From: Coffea arabica
Lineage: Eukaryota; Streptophyta; Magnoliopsida; Gentianales; Rubiaceae
Assembly: GCF_036785885.1 (NCBI RefSeq)
Contig: NC_092317.1
Coordinates: forward strand, 4,962,501-5,026,500
DNA: 64,000 bases
Direction: 5' to 3'
Numbering within the stretch: position 1 is the first letter of the stretch; every line of letters begins with the position of its first letter. The notes beneath the pieces are model-generated. The model was not told where the DNA came from. It made no database searches and saw nothing but the letters and a program-made list of their open reading frames with translations. Below, one piece after another: positions 60,678 through 64,000 of the stretch. Position numbers and translations under genes: made by a program.

Positions 60678-62571
60678 ATTACAGGAGCACTAAATGGACA
60701 AACCCTTTCTATTTTTATCCAATCTACATGTTTTTGAGGGGAGGCAAGAAACAAGATTGCTCCTACCCTCTACTAGTTCCAAACTCAAAGTTGTTGGGAT
60801 CAACAAAGCGTTACCCCATAATTGCCTTCGTTTTCTTATGACCAGACAATTATTTCACGTATCCTCAATCAGCTGACTCAAGTCAGTTGGATCATCTATC
60901 GGTCAAAAAATGAGGGCCGTTATGCTTATGCACCCCCTTTTTCCTTTGTCGTCCAAAAAAAAAAAAAAAAAAAGGAAGAAGAAGAATAGCGAAAAGCTAA
61001 TCACCAGAACGACTTTTGCATCAGAGTGAAAATCAAGCTGTTGTCATTATTATTGTTTGTTTTCTTGGGTGGTAAAAGCCATCAACCCAAGTTGGCTAAG
61101 CTGATGCTTCTTGTCCTCAAGAATCTCATGACTTCTGTTAGAGACTGAGACGATTGCTACTGGCGGAGGCAGACCATGGCCATGGACAACCCCGCAAAAC
61201 CGGGCCTAGCCACCAAGTTGCAGAGTTTTACAGGACCAAATGACGGCCGATAAAGTGGAGGACTCAAGATTGATGATGTAGGTGCGGTGCAACGTTAACG
61301 AACATGATCATCCATTAGGCCGAAATTGGATAAGCTCAGTAGTACATTGTGATGTGAGACTGCGACTTAGCATTGGCAGTTAAAGGCATTATTCATTCAT
61401 GCTACTGCGAATTGATGTCATTCTTGAATGCTAAATCTAAATGCATAAACAAGATTTTTTTTTTTTTTAAAAAAAAAACTTAAACACAATAGTCTATTTT
61501 TTTTCTGGTGAGCCTCACACATATTACAGTATTAGAATGGATGTACATTTCGTAATCCGAGCCATGCGTGTGTGTATGTATATATATATATATATATATC
61601 GTAATCCGAGCCATGCGTGTGTGTATGTATATATATATATATCAACTCAAGGTCATAAACCTTTCAGAAATTATTATTGCTACTATAGTAGTTCTTGATC
61701 CAAATTTACTACGTACCAGTACCAGATAAGATTAGATTAGATTATCTTTTTTGATTAAGACTTCCTAAATTTTCCTTTATTTTTTTAAGACATATATTTT
61801 GAAGAAAATAATCTGTGTACGTACATATATTTGCAGGTCGCTATACTTTTGGTGTTTTCTAATTAATTATTTTCCTGATAACAGCAGGTTCAGTTAATTA
61901 TCTAGTCCTTTTCTTTTATTGTTATTTTCTGCGTTTCAACGTTGCTAGGGTCGAATGAATATTGACCTTTGGCAGCTTCCCTACGAGTTTTTGTCCGTTT
62001 TCATCAAAGAATATAATGCACAGACAATGAAGTTTGTGAGGAATTATGATCTTTCCTCAACTCTTTCCTCCAAGATTTTACCCAAATATTCAAATAAGTG
62101 TATTGACAAATTGTAGAAAAATTTGTCTTTCTAGATGTTTTTGTTTGGATCGTGAATTATTTGTCAAAATTTATCTATTTGCATCGTCAATACATTTTTT
62201 TTTAAATCTTACATATATCGTATCAAAAAAATATTATAATATTTTTTCAAAAAAATTATTTCAAACAATCTACTATTCAAAAATGCATGAAACCAAAATC
62301 TAATACATGCACATACTTCGTCACATTACCTTTAATTGCCTTTTCAATTAAAACACTTTTACTAAGGGAGGGAGTATTTTTTTAATAAAAACCAAATCTG
62401 TAGTGTTAATTTTATTCCAATTTTGAACTTAAGAGACAAAAATCTTTATGTGCTTATCCATGTCTTGTACTATTTTCTTACCCAAAAGAAAAGGAGAAAA
62501 AAAAAAAAAAAAAAAAAGGCTATCTTTTTTTAAGGCAAATGCAAGTTGCCCGCTCTGTCATCATCATCATC
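60678..62571. other. intergenic DNA upstream of the beta-glucosidase gene
   Basis: Contains an A run (60955-60973), a duplicated microsatellite unit (61551-61642) and, near 62143-62282, a decayed TTTGTTTGGAT-family MITE. No gene recognised. Confidence 0.5.
61551..61642. repeat. tandem duplication of a microsatellite-bearing unit
   Basis: Two adjacent units start CGTAATCCGAGCCATGCGTG at 61551 and 61600. Each runs into GTGTGTATGTATAT repeats and they differ only in the number of AT units. Confidence 0.85.
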
Positions 62572-62579
62572 TATAAATA
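62572..62579 (+). promoter_or_regulatory. TATA box of the beta-glucosidase gene
   Basis: TATAAATA lies 65-72 bp upstream of the ATG at 62644, predicting a transcription start near 62603 and a leader of about 40 bp. Confidence 0.65.
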
Positions 62580-62580
62580 A

Positions 62581-63927
<1,347 letters not shown>

Positions 63928-64000
63928 GTAACTTTTACTTCTTATAATTCTGCAATTTGAGGGATTTAATTTGTTTGCATTTGGTATGATATTTCTGACA

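Overview
The window is nuclear DNA of a flowering plant, almost certainly a eudicot. The genes are intron-rich and AT-rich, the families are plant-specific (laccase, LPR1-type multicopper oxidase, SPARK-domain GPI-anchored protein, CEN/TFL1-like PEBP, GH1 beta-glucosidase), and MULEs, LINEs, a tRNA-derived SINE and many short inverted-repeat elements fill the space between them. The mix would suit an asterid, but the species cannot be read from the sequence.

Layout. 1-4.8 kb is mostly intergenic, with a possible C-terminal stub of an upstream gene at the left edge. 5.1-9.0 kb (+) is a complete five-exon laccase with AC elements upstream and a candidate miR397 site. 9-15 kb is repeat-rich intergenic DNA with a SINE in a perfect 18-bp target-site duplication. 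15.2-18.2 kb (+) is a two-exon GPI-anchored SPARK-domain protein. 19-36 kb is a duplicated block: two broken CEN/TFL1-like genes (19.9 and 28.9-30.4 kb), one intact LPR1-like ferroxidase gene (23.3-25.5 kb, -) and two broken LPR1 3' ends (35.0-35.9 kb), interrupted by hAT-like elements with 8-bp target-site duplications.

36.9-52.1 kb is nested transposons. A minus-strand LINE remnant lies next to a plus-strand, 5'-truncated LINE bounded by a 10-bp target-site duplication (38790-52124). Inside that LINE sits an 8.5-kb MULE with 70-bp terminal inverted repeats, a near-complete three-exon transposase, and a captured last exon of a cytochrome b561 (ascorbate ferrireductase) gene. The LINE is duplicated for about 1.4 kb on the two sides of the MULE, far more than the 9 bp a MULE normally makes. 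One junction carries a copied piece of the terminal repeat, which points to break repair after insertion.

53.5-58.5 kb (+) is a complete six-exon AIP1 (WDR1) actin-regulator gene with one GC-AG intron. 58.5-62.6 kb is intergenic with a small hAT-like element. From 62.6 kb a GH1 beta-glucosidase gene starts and runs off the right edge.

The host genes are independent single genes, not an operon or cluster. Two multicopper oxidases of different families (laccase for phenolic oxidation in the wall, LPR1 for iron oxidation in the apoplast) happen to be neighbours. I see no new defence or biosynthetic system. The most unusual structure is the MULE-linked 1.4-kb duplication with its captured gene fragment. 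Exon borders were read by eye from splice consensus and family alignment; no search was run.
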